The position numbers were made by a program, and so were the translations under genes. From Saccharina japonica (taxonomy: Eukaryota; Sar; Phaeophyceae; Laminariales; Laminariaceae): a stretch of 64,000 nucleotides of DNA. The notes under the pieces were generated by a model. It saw nothing but the letters and a program-made list of their open reading frames with translations. It was not told the DNA's origin and did no database searches. Each line of letters opens with the position of its first letter. The stretch's first letter is position 1. The stretch spans positions 634,576 to 698,575 of the forward strand of contig MEHQ01002099.1 of assembly GCA_008828725.1 (NCBI GenBank), read 5' to 3'. This document shows positions 10,496-22,454 of the stretch, in pieces.

Positions 10496-13118
10496 CTACT
10501 GTATACCAGTATGCAGTACGGTAGCGCAGCCATCGAGTATCATCATCATGTGGATTCGCAGGTTATCAACCGTTCGCTCCTTCCTAAAAAAAAACCACCG
10601 CATGGAGCTCCAAGGGTATACGAGAACAATAGAACATGGCTTCGTACGTAAGAAACTTCTGCCGAAACAAAGCAAGGTCATTGAAGATGTTTCATAGCAG
10701 CAGTACGCAGTACGGTATGTACTTACGGAAATGCAGAATGAGCAACAAGCTTCGTACCGGGGCGCACCCAATCGCTCGTCAAAACTCCTGGGAGGATGTC
10801 ACAAGGAATTAGGATCATGACGATCATCATGACGGGGTACGCAGCTATTAACAACGCTTTCTGGGACTTGAAAAGGGAAAAAATGAGGGATAAAAATGTG
10901 ACGGATGATGATACAGCATCAGAGCACCAGCCACGCGAGACCACGCGGGCTGCATCGTAGGGTAGGTCAGGGGTTGCCGCTTTCGATGTCAGACTCTAAA
11001 ATACTGGCTGGTACGAAATACGAATACTCCGATGCACTGCAAGGAGTTGTATATATGACATGCTTGTACGAGGATTATCATAGCATACCTTGTCATATGA
11101 TATAGGCATGGACCATCGTACCGCCGTGTAACATATCACACGGGTACGGGTGATACTGTTAGTAAGATCGAATGTGGCATTTGCAAGCTGATTTTCACGA
11201 GGATGGGGAAGGTGCTAACGCCGACCGATGCGTGCGTCTATGGAAAGGTACGACAAAAGAAAGGTGTTGGCGACATCTTTCCAACGCCACCGATATCATC
11301 TTTTGGAATAATAACTCCGCTCAGAAATTCGTCCAAGGGTGTGTGTTATCTCAACAGAAAGCAGTAGTAGTAGAAATAGTAGGCTGCACACTCATCTGCG
11401 GTAAAAGACGGCACTTATCATTCGGGCCATGTATATCATACGACAGAGTATTACCACCATACATGTAATACATGTGGCGTCCCAAAGCAGCCTCGCAAAC
11501 GTACAGGAGTAGGGGGGGGGGTACGTAAATCTGAAGTTGAAACATTCAACATTATTAGACATAGCTCGATCGATGCAGGAGGGGTATACGAGTACTATAC
11601 TGTACCGTATACGGTTGAAAACTATTCTCATACTCAGAGGGAAGGGGTACGTATGAAGCGGCAATCGGTCGAGCTTTCAAGTAATCGTAGCTCTGTCATA
11701 GACCATAGACCTCGCTTCGACACGATAAGCAAGACAGAGTCGAGGAAGCATGAGCGAGCGAGCGCTTGCGTGAGACAAACATCAAAACATCAAACATAAT
11801 GGAAAACGAGGGCGAATCATGCGTGAAACACGTATGATAAGTACTGGCACCAAGATACCGAGATACATAATCAGCGTCACATACATGTGCCCAAAAATTC
11901 AAAAAAAGATGTATCATAGCAGATCATAGCACAAAAAAATATTGATTGTTCGTTCGTTCATCTTGCCGTATTCCTCGCCTCTGATGCGGGGCAATGGTTG
12001 CCATTGACTCTGGCGTCCTATCATACGGCGACGGCAACACCACCGCCGAACCCTCCACAAACGGGGGGGACAAGAAAAAAGCAACGCAATCAACCCACAC
12101 ACGTATCGGCTGCAGCAACGGCGCATCGCGACCAAAGGAACGCAACCAATCCACAAAAAAAAATAACAGGACACGTCCCGTCCCGTCCAGTCCCACCCCG
12201 TCCGCTGCAAAAAAACGAACAGAACCAAAACGAACCATGACGAACGAGCTCTCTCTCTCGTACCGGTGCGTTCTGTTCCCGTACGTGCCTATATTACCAC
12301 CTGGCGTACAGGTACGAGACAGAAGCACTTTTACTTGGACCAAGTTTTTTATTTCTTCCTTTTCTTCGTCTCATCATCACCCAACAACATGAAATCACCG
12401 GAACTACTTTACGAGCAACATGCAAATTGTTAAAAAAAATATATGTCCACCAAAAACAAAATGTCCACCCCTCAAAAAAGGACGCGATTCATCGTGCGCC
12501 ACAGCAGCAGAGGAGAGGATCCCCAAAGAAAGGTCATACCGGTACAGCACACAGCAGCAGCGTAAAAACAGCAGCAGTACGATGTACCAGGCATCTGCTT
12601 CGACGTACGAGGGGGGTGGGGGCGTGCGCTCCATTATTAGGAGTGCACCGTCTATCCGTCACAGGCACAGCACCGCCACATCATGCAGGCTCTTTTCTTG
12701 TTTATTTCTACAGGGTTTTTTTCCACCTATTTACCGAAACTGGTACAGCAGCAAGTTACATACTACACTATACATGATACAACGGCAGTCATCCGTACCA
12801 TGCATAAAACTTACTGCGTTTTAGTGTAACATCATTTTTTCATGCGTACCAACGGCACACACGGTCTAAAATCACTCGTAAAAAACGTAAAACTACTACT
12901 ACTGGAAATTAGAACACAAGACCACACGGACCGCCGAGCAACGGTATGTGGCTGAAATCACAGAACACAAAGGGCATCTATCCACTTCTCCCACCACCCC
13001 CCCCGCCCCCACCTCCACGCACAAGTCAACAAGTCAAAGGCAGGCGAGCGACGCTGCATACGCCAAGCATGCGGTCGCAAACAAAAAGCGGATCACCCAC
13101 ACAGCCTAAAACCTAAAA
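10496..13118. other. No confident gene
   Basis: Unique sequence with scattered short ORFs. The 12000-12400 stretch is open in several frames but lacks family matches. 12420-13118 may be the 3' untranslated region of the minus-strand gene ending at 13119, though no polyadenylation signal was picked. Confidence 0.35.
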
Positions 13119-13973
13119 CTAAACCGGACTCTTCTTGCACCTATGCGTAGTAGAAGAAGCTGAGGCGCCGAAGCGCTGTCGTTTTGCTCCCCTCTTGTTC
13201 ACAGGAACCTCCCCCCGCACCACCCCAGCCCTTCCCGAATCTCCAGGCAGTCTGTCTCCCCGACCCCCCAAGCTGAACGCAGCGTTTCTCCCCAGCTCCA
13301 GATGTCCCGCTGCTGGAGTGCTGTACCCGTCGGTTGGAGAGGGCGTGACGCTGCTGTTGCAGTGCTGCTCGGAGGTGGGCGACAGGAGGGCGAAAAATGC
13401 CTCAACGGACTCGGCATCTCGAGTTCGGGAAGGTGGAGTCACGACCGGCATGTAGCCGGCCCTCACAGCGCATCTAGGCCCCAGCAGCAGGGACGCGTCC
13501 TTGTGGTCCATCCCAAGGCGCCGCCCGCTTGTGAGCGAGGCCACCTCCGCGTCCATAGACGCATCGCTGTCGCTGCCGCTGGGACTATCTGGTGCGTCGC
13601 GCAGCGAGGGGCACCTGGGAAAGTCGCTGCCGTTGCTGAAATTTGAATTGGTTGCCGTCTCGCACGCCCAGGAATCTACGGTTCCTGGCGACGAGGACTG
13701 GCGCACGGCAAAGTTACCACATGAGGACATGCACGGCGGGCGGATGGCCCAGAAGGGAGAGAGTCTCCCGGCGTCGCTGCCCCCCCCTGCTGGTGGGCCT
13801 CGCTGCCCTAGTCGGTCATGGTCTTGAGCTGCAGAATGGTTCTCGCCCGAACCCGATGGTCGAGGACGGCACAAGGTCCTGTCCAACGGTTCGCGCACGA
13901 AGGCGCTCTTGTCCCAGCTCGTCGGCCGTCTGTCCATATCGGTGCCGAAGCGCCACTGCAGTGATCCCTGCTC

Positions 13974-14004
<31 letters not shown>

Positions 14005-14015
14005 TGTGGTAGCAC
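13119..14015 (-). CDS. Uncharacterised polyQ-containing protein, probable terminal exon
   Basis: An open frame of about 298 codons ends at a TAG at 13119-13121, in GC-rich sequence unlike its AT-richer surroundings. It begins near 14015 with a run of 11 Gln encoded by CAG repeats. There is no ATG before the run; the first in-frame ATG is at 13937 (MDRRPTSWDKSAFVREP), so either that is the start or an upstream exon splices in before the CAG run (CTACCACAACAG is a possible acceptor). The protein is Ser/Pro/Gly-rich, with SPSGSDSDASMDAEVAS, RDAESVEAFFALLSPTSE, and a basic end NKRGAKRQRF...HRCKKSPV that could be a nuclear signal. No domain was recognised. Confidence 0.6.
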
Positions 14016-15720
14016 GGTACAGTGCGGTGCGGCGTGCGTGGGTAGCGTTGTAAGTCAAGAGCGCGAAACCCTAACGCTGCTGCTGCTGCTTGGCTTTTGT
14101 TGTGCTTGTGGGTAGACCGAAGAGATAGAGAATGAGTGCAGAATGATCATCAGGTGCACGACACAACAAAGAAAAAGGATGGCCCAGCAGCAGCAGAAGC
14201 AGAAGCAGCAGCAGAAAAAGTCAGTAGAAAGTCATTTTTTTATTACGAGCTATCGGAGATTGTACATATGACATGTAAATAATGTACGTACACAAAAGAA
14301 AAGAAAAAAAAAGGCGCCAAGATTTGAATTACTTTTTTCAACTTGAAATTTAAAAAGGTTTGAAAAAACACTTGACACTTGACTTGGTTTGAAAAGCTCG
14401 TCGGATTTTTTCCGGATTTTCGGCGTCTGTCTCTGTGATCAAGTCAGATCTTCGCCACTGATTTTCTGGCGTCCTCTGGCTGGACGCTGCTCAAAATATG
14501 CAAATATTCAAATATTCAGGTGATGATATGGCCTGGCAGATAGATATCGGGGGGGGGGGGGGCGTGCCTGAGTTCGATGATCGACCCCCACGCTGTGTGG
14601 CGATGAGCTTGTTGTGGGGTGAGATGTCGAGCGACGAGTCCGGTGCCGAGGACCGAAGGATTGAGTGAGGATCGAATGAAGATCGAAGGTTCACGAGTCG
14701 TGGCGCTAGTCAGCCCCCCCTGGTCAACAGTTCAACCATTCATTCATGAGAGAGCCGCTTTTTTGAGCCCGCACAGCTCACAGGATAGGATACCTTTCGT
14801 CCCGTACAGTACTGCTTGTTGTTGTCTTGACCGTAAAATGGCTGATACTACGCAGTATAGCAAGCAAGTCTACGACAACAACAACAAGCAGTACATACGG
14901 GCGAGTACGACGTATCATCAGCAGTGTACTTACTGTCTGTAACATGTTGTTGTAGCTGTAACTAAATCAGTGCCAGGTACACTACAACGCGCCGATGTGC
15001 GTACGGAGCCGGAACTAAAACTACTGCTGCTGTGCTGCTGCTGCTGTTGCCCTGCTGTGCTTCGTACCTCGGTGCCGTTCTCGTATTCTATTCCTGGTTC
15101 GGGTTGGTACTCGTATATACGCGGCAGCAGTTCTAATGACGACTTGTCCTCTCCTTGTCCTGCTGATGATCATTCAACAGCAGTTAGTTTTTATACGCGA
15201 AATAAAAATACGTGGTACGATACAGGCTGCTATGCCTGGTATCTGACTGATTGTGAATGTTGGAAGATCGCAGAAAGAACAAGGAGTCGAGTGTCAACCA
15301 ACCGCGTGTCTTTAGGTCACACAGGTCACATCTTATTATACCTTACCTCTACCCTTTACCTGTGTCTGCTGTCTGTCTGTGTTGATGTTGAACTACGTAT
15401 CATATCATTAGATATATACATACCAGGTATTATGTGTGTATTCGTACCTGGTACCAGCGCTGTGAGTGGCTCTATCCATGGCTGCCGCAACACAGACAGC
15501 AGCAGCTCAATCGGTACGAGTAGGTCTGCCTCCATGACGGCTCCTCTAACTAACTGCTGTTTTGTGTGCACCTTCTATGTACACTACCTGGTAAATAGTA
15601 AATACTACAAGCAAAGGTATATTACCGGTACTCTGTAGTTTGGAGTATGTAGGCAACACATTCGAATGTCATCATGAGGGATCACGCACACCGACGGGTC
15701 AGTGTGGGGACGTGTCGACA
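14016..15720. other. No confident gene
   Basis: It holds CAG/CAGAAG repeats at 14185-14220, a G12 run at 14550 and CTG-rich patches at 14085 and 15020. A 222-codon plus-strand ORF (14970-15638) is Cys/Tyr/Ser-rich and looks like chance. Confidence 0.35.
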
Positions 15721-15721
15721 G

Positions 15722-16236
15722 ACCAGGAGAGGGGGGGGGAGAGGGGGGGGAGAGGAGGGAGGGGGAAGGGGGGGGCGGGGGGGGGGGGAGAGGGGAGGGG
15801 GGGAGAGGGGGGGCGGGTCGTATCTCATGTTGTGCACGGCCGTAGTCATATGACCGAGGGGGGGGGAGGGCGGGGGAGGGGGGGGGGGAGGCGGGGAGGA
15901 GACGGGGGGGGAGAGGGGGGCGGGAGAGGGGGGCGGGAGGAGAAGGGGGGGGGGAGGGGGGGGAGGGGGGGGGGGGGGCGTAGGGGGGGGTAGGGGAGGA
16001 GAGGGGAGTGGGGAGGGGGGGCGAGAGGGGGGGAGAGAGGGCGGGGGGCGAGCGGAAGAGGGGGAGCGGGGAGGGGGGGGAGAGCGGGCGGGGGGGGAGG
16101 GGAGGGCAGAGCGGGAGGGGAGGCGGGAGCGCGGGGGAAAGGGGGGGGGGGGGGAGCGGGGGAGAGGGGGAGGGGGAGGGGGGGGAGGGGAAGGGGAAGA
16201 GAGAGCGGAAAAACGCTGGGGGGGGGGGGGTGTACT
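15722..16236. repeat. 500-bp G/A-only (polypurine) tract
   Basis: The plus strand is almost all G and A, with G runs up to about 14 broken by single A, C or T. A LINE B scrap (15815-15855) is embedded. The opposite strand is polypyrimidine. It can in principle form triplex or G-quadruplex structures. Proline- or glycine-rich ORFs across it are artefacts. Confidence 0.9.
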
Positions 16237-16440
16237 CATTGTTGTGCACGGCCGTTAGTCATATGACACATAGACCCTGCATCCCTACAATGCCGCGCGG
16301 ACGGAGCGCGTTGGGTTTTTCACCAAACCAGGCAGCGACATGTTCTTGCACCAGCGCGAAAACGCGTGGATATTGGGCGAGTGCGCATTGGGAGGCGTGA
16401 GCTGCAATCCTGCTAAAGAGACCGCCTCTGAGTCGACTTG
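16217..16440 (-). mobile_element. LINE family B 3' end with poly-C tail (minus)
   Basis: On the plus strand a G10 run is followed by TGTACTCATTGTTGTGCACG, GACCCTGCATCCCTACAATG and GGTTTTTCACCAAACCAGGC. Reversed, it is the family B end followed by poly-C. Confidence 0.75.
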
Positions 16441-16778
16441 CAATATGGACGAACAGCTTCAATGAGTTAATTTAATTTCTGGTGTGCCACTTCCGAGACA
16501 GCAAATGGGTTTTTACTGTAACTTGGCCTCGGCGGAACGCCTTACCATATTAACACTACGTGTGTACGACCATTCCCTTTCGTGGGCGACAAAGGTTCTC
16601 CCCCGCGCACAAATGAATCACTCGCACCGCCAGCTTTGGTGACCGCCAAAAAAATAAATAAAAAAAGCGCACCTGGTTTCTAGCTACGCCGCAGCGCAGT
16701 GCCGCGTGTTTTAACAGCTGTCGTTGCAAAACGCGACGGCCAACCAACCTATAAAATATATCATATATTATATTAATG

Positions 16779-16845
16779 GCGGGGGGGGGGGGGGGGAGGG
16801 GGTGACTCGTGTCATGCACGGCCGCAGTCGTGCACGAGATGAGTA
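16779..16845 (-). mobile_element. LINE family B terminal scrap with poly-C tail (minus)
   Basis: A G14 run is followed by GAGGGGGTGACTCGTGTCATG and CACGGCCGCAGTCGTG. Only the last 50 bp of the element is left. Confidence 0.6.
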
Positions 16846-17177
16846 CATTGTCGGAGCAACCGTACCCTGGTGGCAGAACGCGCACCAAATTTTCAATAAG
16901 TGCTCCGGCTGTGCGTGCAGGCGGTCGGTTTGGTGAAAACGATTCGGGGGAGCAGGACCGATGGGTGGACGAGGGTGTGCTTCTGAAAGAAGAAATATCT
17001 AACGTCCAGCCTCAATCTCGCGCTCTCAAAACGAGGGTCAGAAAGGATACTCCTCGTACATGACACCGACGGTAACTCAACCTTCACCGCTCGTCGATTA
17101 TCGGTCGGCGGTTCTCTCCACCTTAAGGCGCCGAGGAGGCGGATTAGCGTTTTGTCGGTTTGCGTAGCGTCGTACAG

Positions 17178-17345
17178 GGATGGGTGCACTAATGTCATGC
17201 AGGCCATAGTCGTATGACCATAGACCCTCGCATCCCTCCTGGGACGGGGCACGTCGGGTTTTTCACCGACCAGGCAAACAATGCTTACACCAAGCGCCGT
17301 GAGGTGTTGGGCGAGTCGCATGAAGGGTCAGCCAGGGGTGTGTGT
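17178..17345 (-). mobile_element. LINE family B 3' end (minus)
   Basis: TGCACTAATGTCATGCAGGC, GACCCTCGCATCCCTCC, GTTTTTCACCGACCAGGC and TTGGGCGAGTCGCATGAAGG match family B. There is no G/C run at this copy. Confidence 0.65.
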
Positions 17346-17529
17346 AGTCATGCCATGCACGATGGCCGTGGTCGTATCACCTATACTGAAGACTACAGTA
17401 AGAGGGGATTTCGTCACCAGGAAAAGATGGGCATCCTATTCATCTTGCAGTTCGGTGACGACCTACAGTATATAGTACCACATCTTCAGCGTTTGTTTGC
17501 ACCCTGGTGTGGTCGTTGCACTCCACACG

Positions 17530-17597
17530 GCCATGGTGACCGTTGAGGTGGTGTGGTGACCGTTGAGGTGGTATGGTGACCGTTGAGGTGGTATAGG
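17530..17597 (+). repeat. 21-bp tandem repeat, three copies
   Basis: The unit GGTGACCGTTGAGGTGGTAT is repeated three times with few changes. Confidence 0.85.
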
Positions 17598-17599
17598 AG

Positions 17600-18270
17600 A
17601 GCTCGGGCCGATCTTGCGAGCACCAAGCGAATGAATCATGCCCGGCCGTGCAAGAGCCTACATAATAACTCAATTTTCGACCTTTCGTTCATTTCTGGAC
17701 AAAATATACCGAGCGAGCTGTTTTTGGCCATCACTAGAGGTGAAGGTCGTGTATCGCACGTTGGCGGTATCATCGGCCATGAATGCACTGTCGTAGCAGC
17801 ATATAACAGCAAAAAAAGACGTCCGCGCGGCGGCTGACACGATCAGTGACAACAAGAAGACTACACTACTACTACATACTACTGCTGCTGTAGATACATT
17901 TTCCTGGAGGCGTGGGCGACATCGGGCGGAACCATTTCACATGTATGTGCCGTACCTGTGCGTGCGGAGCATGATCGCCATCACGAAGAAATATCTCGCG
18001 CGCCCATCAATTCACAGGGGGTGAGAGAGCACAAGAGGCGAACCCACTTATTAATAGCGAACTACCACTACAACCGATATAAATGTCGTGGACAAACAGT
18101 GGTCTGGTGTTAAATTTTGTCATGAAAAAAGTTTTTTGTTTTGTTTTTGCTCTTGGCGTCGGCAAGTTATTGAACTAAACCTGTACTTGAATTTGTTGGT
18201 AATAATTCATCCATACGGTTCTGAACACCCCCCCCCCCCCCCCCACCCATCCACCATCCGCCGTGGGTTA
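17600..18270. other. No gene recognised
   Basis: Unique sequence with a C14 run at 18228 just before a TTAA MITE. Confidence 0.4.
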
Positions 18271-18274
18271 ATAA

Positions 18275-18371
18275 TTAACCGATTTAGGACTGGAGTCCCG
18301 ATGTGGGGACAAAGCACTTATAATTAAAGTGAAATGTTTAGTTCTAGGCAGTGCAGTTCTAAAAGGGCTAA
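18275..18371. mobile_element. TTAA MITE subfamily 2, decayed
   Basis: TTAACCGATTTAGGACTGG, GATGTGGGGACAAAGCACTT and GCAGTTCTAAAAGGGCTAA. The right TTAA has become CTAA. Confidence 0.6.
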
Positions 18372-19137
18372 GAACCCTGGGGTCACCGTTCTTGCTCAGA
18401 TCAGGCAGGTCTTCGTACTACAGCAGTAGTTCAGGTCTCTCCGCGGATACCCGTTTACTTATTAACCTACAACTAGTATGATGCGAGTACGAGCTTTTGG
18501 GTCTCACGAACTTGACACCACTCCGAAAATGCAACCTGGCTGGGGTCGAATCACCGATCGAAACATTAATTTCAAACGTTTGTATTCCTTGAAAAAAACA
18601 ATCAGTGCCCTGTCCTCGTTTTATATTATACTGTACCTGACCTGGTGTACTCCAATAGGTATTTTTTCGGCTTGCACACGGTCATTATTCTTTGATGCCC
18701 TTCGTGACATTGAGCTCTACGAAAAAAGAACACGAGGCTTGCATGAGGGTTTGTCTTTTTGATCACAAGGAAAAGATGCGGAAATTACGTGATATAACGC
18801 TGGGTGATTTCATTTGCCAGATCACGGTCAGACTTGCGCTTCGAGATTCAAGATTCCCCCTCTTTTCCCCTCCACTTATTAAACTAGTTCCTTATTCCCC
18901 TTCCCTCTTACAGACAGTATCGCGAATGACTACGAATACTTTTCGGTGGTGGCCTGGGGTTTGTGTTGGTGGTGTGATTGCAAAAAAATCCCATACTAAT
19001 GCCAAGTAGTTTGTCCCTGAAAAGTACAACATGAATCGAATGACATTGTGCAGTTCTCAAGAGGGATACATACATATTAAGAGAGAGGAAAAGCAGCCAT
19101 CTACTGCGACTACTGCTGTAGAACACTTCTTCTGTAC

Positions 19138-19332
19138 AGGCCTTGCCTGTCGTATATGGCATTGCATTGTCTGCTCTGCTTACTGCACTGAGCGTAGTAT
19201 CTCTGTGTCGTAGTTTAGTGACCACAGAACTGGTACCTTTTTAGGATGATGAATCGGCACGGACACTGGGTGTGCTGGATGTCGACGGGTAGAAAGGAAG
19301 GTTTAATGTGAAGAACACACACACACACACAC
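19138..19332 (+). repeat. Dispersed repeat with (CA)n tail, copy 1
   Basis: Near-identical to 35454-35645, 16.3 kb away, and related to 38030-38152, which ends in (CAA)n. The constant part ends GGTTTAATGTGAAGA and then the microsatellite, as expected of a retroposon tail. No A/B box was found. Confidence 0.7.
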
Positions 19333-19560
19333 AGGCGCAATTCGACGCGAGTCGACGAGGGAAGAAAGAAGAAAGGGCTGAAGTCTTCTCGTGATAAAAA
19401 TGCAAGGGACGCGAGCCGTCGTGGGGAGAGGGGAGATTAGACCCCTGATATGTGACCCCGGGTCCGAGTTACACAACTAACTACTCGTACTACAGCAGTA
19501 CTACTGTTGTTGTAGACGCGAAAGATAAAAATTAGGGCGAAGATAATACATGGGATGGCA
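19333..19560 (+). mobile_element. tRNA-derived SINE, 5'-truncated
   Basis: It has the SINE body without the tRNA head: CAATTCGACGCGAGTCGACG, GTGATAAAAATGCAAGG and TGACCCCGGGTCCGAGTTAC. Confidence 0.6.
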
Positions 19561-19769
19561 AACTAAAACAACGACTCGTATAGGTACGGGATACAAGTAT
19601 TATAGTAGTAAATGTGTTGCGGGTACGAACTAAACTTCGTTTACTACGTGGTAGACATGTTAATACACGTAAATACCATACAACTGCGTGGCTGAGGCGC
19701 ACGGAAATCAAAATCTCCAGCAACAGGCTACCCCCCCCCCCCCCCCCCCCCCCTTCCCCTCTCGACCTT

Positions 19770-20145
19770 TTTTACCCTGGGCTGGGTGATCGATCGATCT
19801 TTTACCCATATAGCTCGGGAGGTAACACCTCGTCGAGGAGACGGGTTCGAATCTCACTTCCAACGTGTATTTTACGTATTATGTATATAGAGACGCTTGC
19901 GCGTGCGTCCCTAAAAACAAGTGTCTCCCTGTGGTTCCCCACAGGTATTGAAACGAAGTGGATAGGCCAACGTACGTACCGACGTCTCAAAGATCTCGCC
20001 GTTCAGAGGGGGGGAGAGTATTGTCATAATAAGGATTTGCCCTGGGCTAGGTCATCGATCGATCTTTTACCCCTTAAAGTTCAGTGGGTAAACACCTTCA
20101 CACCTACCTGTCAAAGGGGGCCGAAAACGAGTTACAGGTATCGAT
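19770..20145 (+). mobile_element. tRNA-like repeat, two tandem copies
   Basis: CCCTGGGCT followed by ATCGATCGATCTTTTACCC occurs at 19776 and 20040. The first copy has a box A-like TAGCTCGGGAGG and box B-like GGGTTCGAATCTC (19810-19858). No full cloverleaf was made, so it reads as a tRNA-derived SINE or pseudogene. A C24 run lies just upstream (19730-19753). Confidence 0.5.
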
Positions 20146-20224
20146 AGTAATAACAGTACAGGGGAACTCGTGGGCCTCTGTGCCTTTTTTTGTGGTCTTC
20201 AGACGGAAAATTGAGGGGGGTCAT

Positions 20225-20300
20225 TTTCCTTGATTTTAGCAGGAAAATCGTTCCTTTATAGAAGGAAAATCGTTCCTTTTTTTTAGAAGGAAAATCGTTC
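20225..20300 (+). repeat. Short tandem GGAAAATCGTTC repeat
   Basis: AGAAGGAAAATCGTTCCTTT repeats about three times. Confidence 0.7.
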
Positions 20301-20427
20301 GGACAAGAAAATAACTTAAAAATTAGAGACTCCAGACTCCAGTCCCGCCACTGGGGACTTTACTATTAATATAATGTTATTATTAATAGTCCTCATAAAA
20401 AAATAGTCCTCGTATATATAGAATAGT

Positions 20428-20555
20428 TTGCTCTCAACAGGGCTTCTTCGGGTACTTACACCTTAAAATACGCTCAACACAGGGCTTTCTTCGGGTACTG
20501 ATATACGTATTATCTTGTTATACGCTCAACAGGGCTTCTTCGGGTACTTAAACTC
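20428..20555 (+). repeat. Tandem repeat of CTCAACAGGGCTTCTTCGGG
   Basis: Three copies at about 45-bp spacing, each followed by TACTTA or a variant. Confidence 0.8.
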
Positions 20556-20998
20556 GTATATTAGTCATTTTACTATACGCACCAGCACCTGTCTGTGTGG
20601 AACATCCACCTGCCACTATTCTGTGCACTACGTACGTATTATAGAATTATTTAGCCCTCTCTCTGCCCAGAGCTCAAGCTCAATTTTTAATCTTCAGTAA
20701 TCGTATATATGCATACATACGCAGTTTTTTTCCGCAACGCAGGTGGCCAGGACCCGGGACCCGAAACGCCCCCTTTGCATGACGTGGGCGTGGAAAAAAA
20801 ACTTGTGGAGACGTTGAACAATGTGACAACGTGACAACCCCCACACGGTGTCAGTGTGTCAGTGTCAACCTCTCAATTCGGTGCGCATACACGTGTATGT
20901 GCATTATTATACGTAGTGGACGCGTGCTATTAATAGCTACGTACGATAGAGGTGGCATTTATGGGGCTGAAAGGTTTTCTGAACGATCGGGCTCCTCC

Positions 20999-21087
20999 TT
21001 AACCCATTCAGAACTGAAAAAAAATGTCCTACACTAATTCCAAGTAGTTGTTCCCCAAATTCGTGGGGGCAGTTCTTGAGGAGTTAA
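20999..21087. mobile_element. TTAA MITE (piggyBac-like)
   Basis: TTAACCCATTCAGAACTG at the left, CACTAATTCCAAGTAGT inside, and GCAGTTCTTGAGGAGTTAA at the right. Both TTAA flanks are intact. Confidence 0.75.
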
Positions 21088-21237
21088 CCCAAAATCGTCA
21101 GACTTTCATTATTGCTTCGCAATATTTTTCGTGGTGTACCTTTTTAGTAGGTCGCGTGGGACAATTATTGTTCCTCGGGTATGTCGTAGCACTTTGATTC
21201 TCCTCCAAAAGCATATTTTCACTTACTATTAGTATGG

Positions 21238-21259
21238 AGCTCCTCAAGTGAGGAGCTCA
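21238..21259. repeat. 22-bp near-perfect palindrome
   Basis: Arms GAGCTCCTCA and TGAGGAGCTC around AG can form a hairpin. No nearby gene is assigned. Confidence 0.7.
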
Positions 21260-21794
21260 GAAAAAATTGATGGTGCGCCTCTATCTATCGTATACCAGTA
21301 TTATTATAGCATCATGCGTCAATGGTGTGACACTACTGACTGCTGTGACACTACATTTTTTACGCCCAAACTCCACACTGCTGTGCAAGTGGGGGGTCCC
21401 GGCCACCTGTGAAGGGGTTTCGTGACGCATTGCTTGGCTTCGCCGCGGAACAGGGGACGTCCCTTATCATCCCCTGGTGTTTCGATTACAGTACGAGTAA
21501 CACATCATAGATACATCGATTGGTGGTGTGACAAATCCCCCTTTCCTATATCCAGAGGGTACTCCATCCAGTTTATTATTGAGTTGATTGGCGGCAGTGG
21601 TGCCGGCAAGCAAGTTTTTTTTTTTTTTTTTTTGTGGTGCTCCCCTGATCGTTGTGGTGGATTTGTTTGTATACTGGTCGGGTGAAGGAGTCCTCTCAGC
21701 TCATTCATGCATAGCAGTAGAGCCGACTACACAGAGTCGTACTTTTGTGAACTCACAGTACTGTAGTACAGTAGTAGTAGTAGTGTACAATTTG

Positions 21795-21899
21795 TTGGTT
21801 AGAAGGGATAACCTACTATAGCCTACTGAGTCAGCAGTATAGGCTACTAAGTCAGCAGTAGGCTATTGATAAGCAGCAGCAGCTATCCCTTCTAACCAA
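21795..21899. mobile_element. Small TIR element (105 bp)
   Basis: TTGGTTAGAAGGGATA at the left and its exact reverse complement at the right. Inside, GCCTACTGAGTCAGCAGTA is repeated. No clear target duplication was seen. Confidence 0.65.
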
Positions 21900-22254
21900 T
21901 AGCACTTTCCGACAGCACAGCAAGGTGCATCAATCCGTCTACCATATGTGAAGTAAGTAGCTTAGAGTGTGATACCCCAACATTCGCCCTCTCCTCCGCT
22001 TTTTTATGCAGTGATGCTGGCGTTATATCAGATCAACAGCACACACAACACACGCACGCGAGACCGGCGTATGCCTCAGCTCAAGACAGCCAACTTCAAA
22101 ACACCATATTTTGTATGTCATATCCCTCATATATATGTATAATCAATCATGACATGCCTCCAGGGACCGAATCCAGCAGTATCTTATCTTTGTGCCTGAT
22201 CTTCCTCTCATATATAGTGTGGGTCTAAACAAATGGCACCATCTCCCGGCGGGG

Positions 22255-22330
22255 AACGGTTTGAGTGTCGCGAATAGGGAAGGTTTGAGTGTCGCCCGGT
22301 GCTACTGCGGTGACACTCAAACCTGACCGA
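22255..22330. repeat. Fold-back repeat
   Basis: GGTTTGAGTGTCGC occurs twice, then its complement TGACACTCAAACC, forming a stem with about a 20-bp loop. Confidence 0.7.
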
Positions 22331-22454
22331 AAAGCTTGAGTTAACTTGAAACGATCTTTCGACGCAAGAGTTGCACCCGATAATAATGCCTGTTATAAGG
22401 TGAACCAGGGGCTGCGTTTCTCTGCGATCGTTTCTTCGTCCTGCTTCGGATCAT

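Noticed and set aside
14970-15638. 222-codon plus-strand ORF
   Set aside because: Cys/Tyr/Ser-rich with no domain, no codon bias like the real exons and microsatellite content; probably chance.
15605-16249. Long Pro/Ser-rich (minus) and Gly/Arg-rich (plus) open frames
   Set aside because: They exist only because the DNA is a G/A-only tract without stop codons; there are no splice sites or conserved residues.
19806-19870. Possible tRNA gene
   Set aside because: Box A-like and box B-like sequences are present, but no complete cloverleaf could be drawn and the unit is duplicated at 20040.
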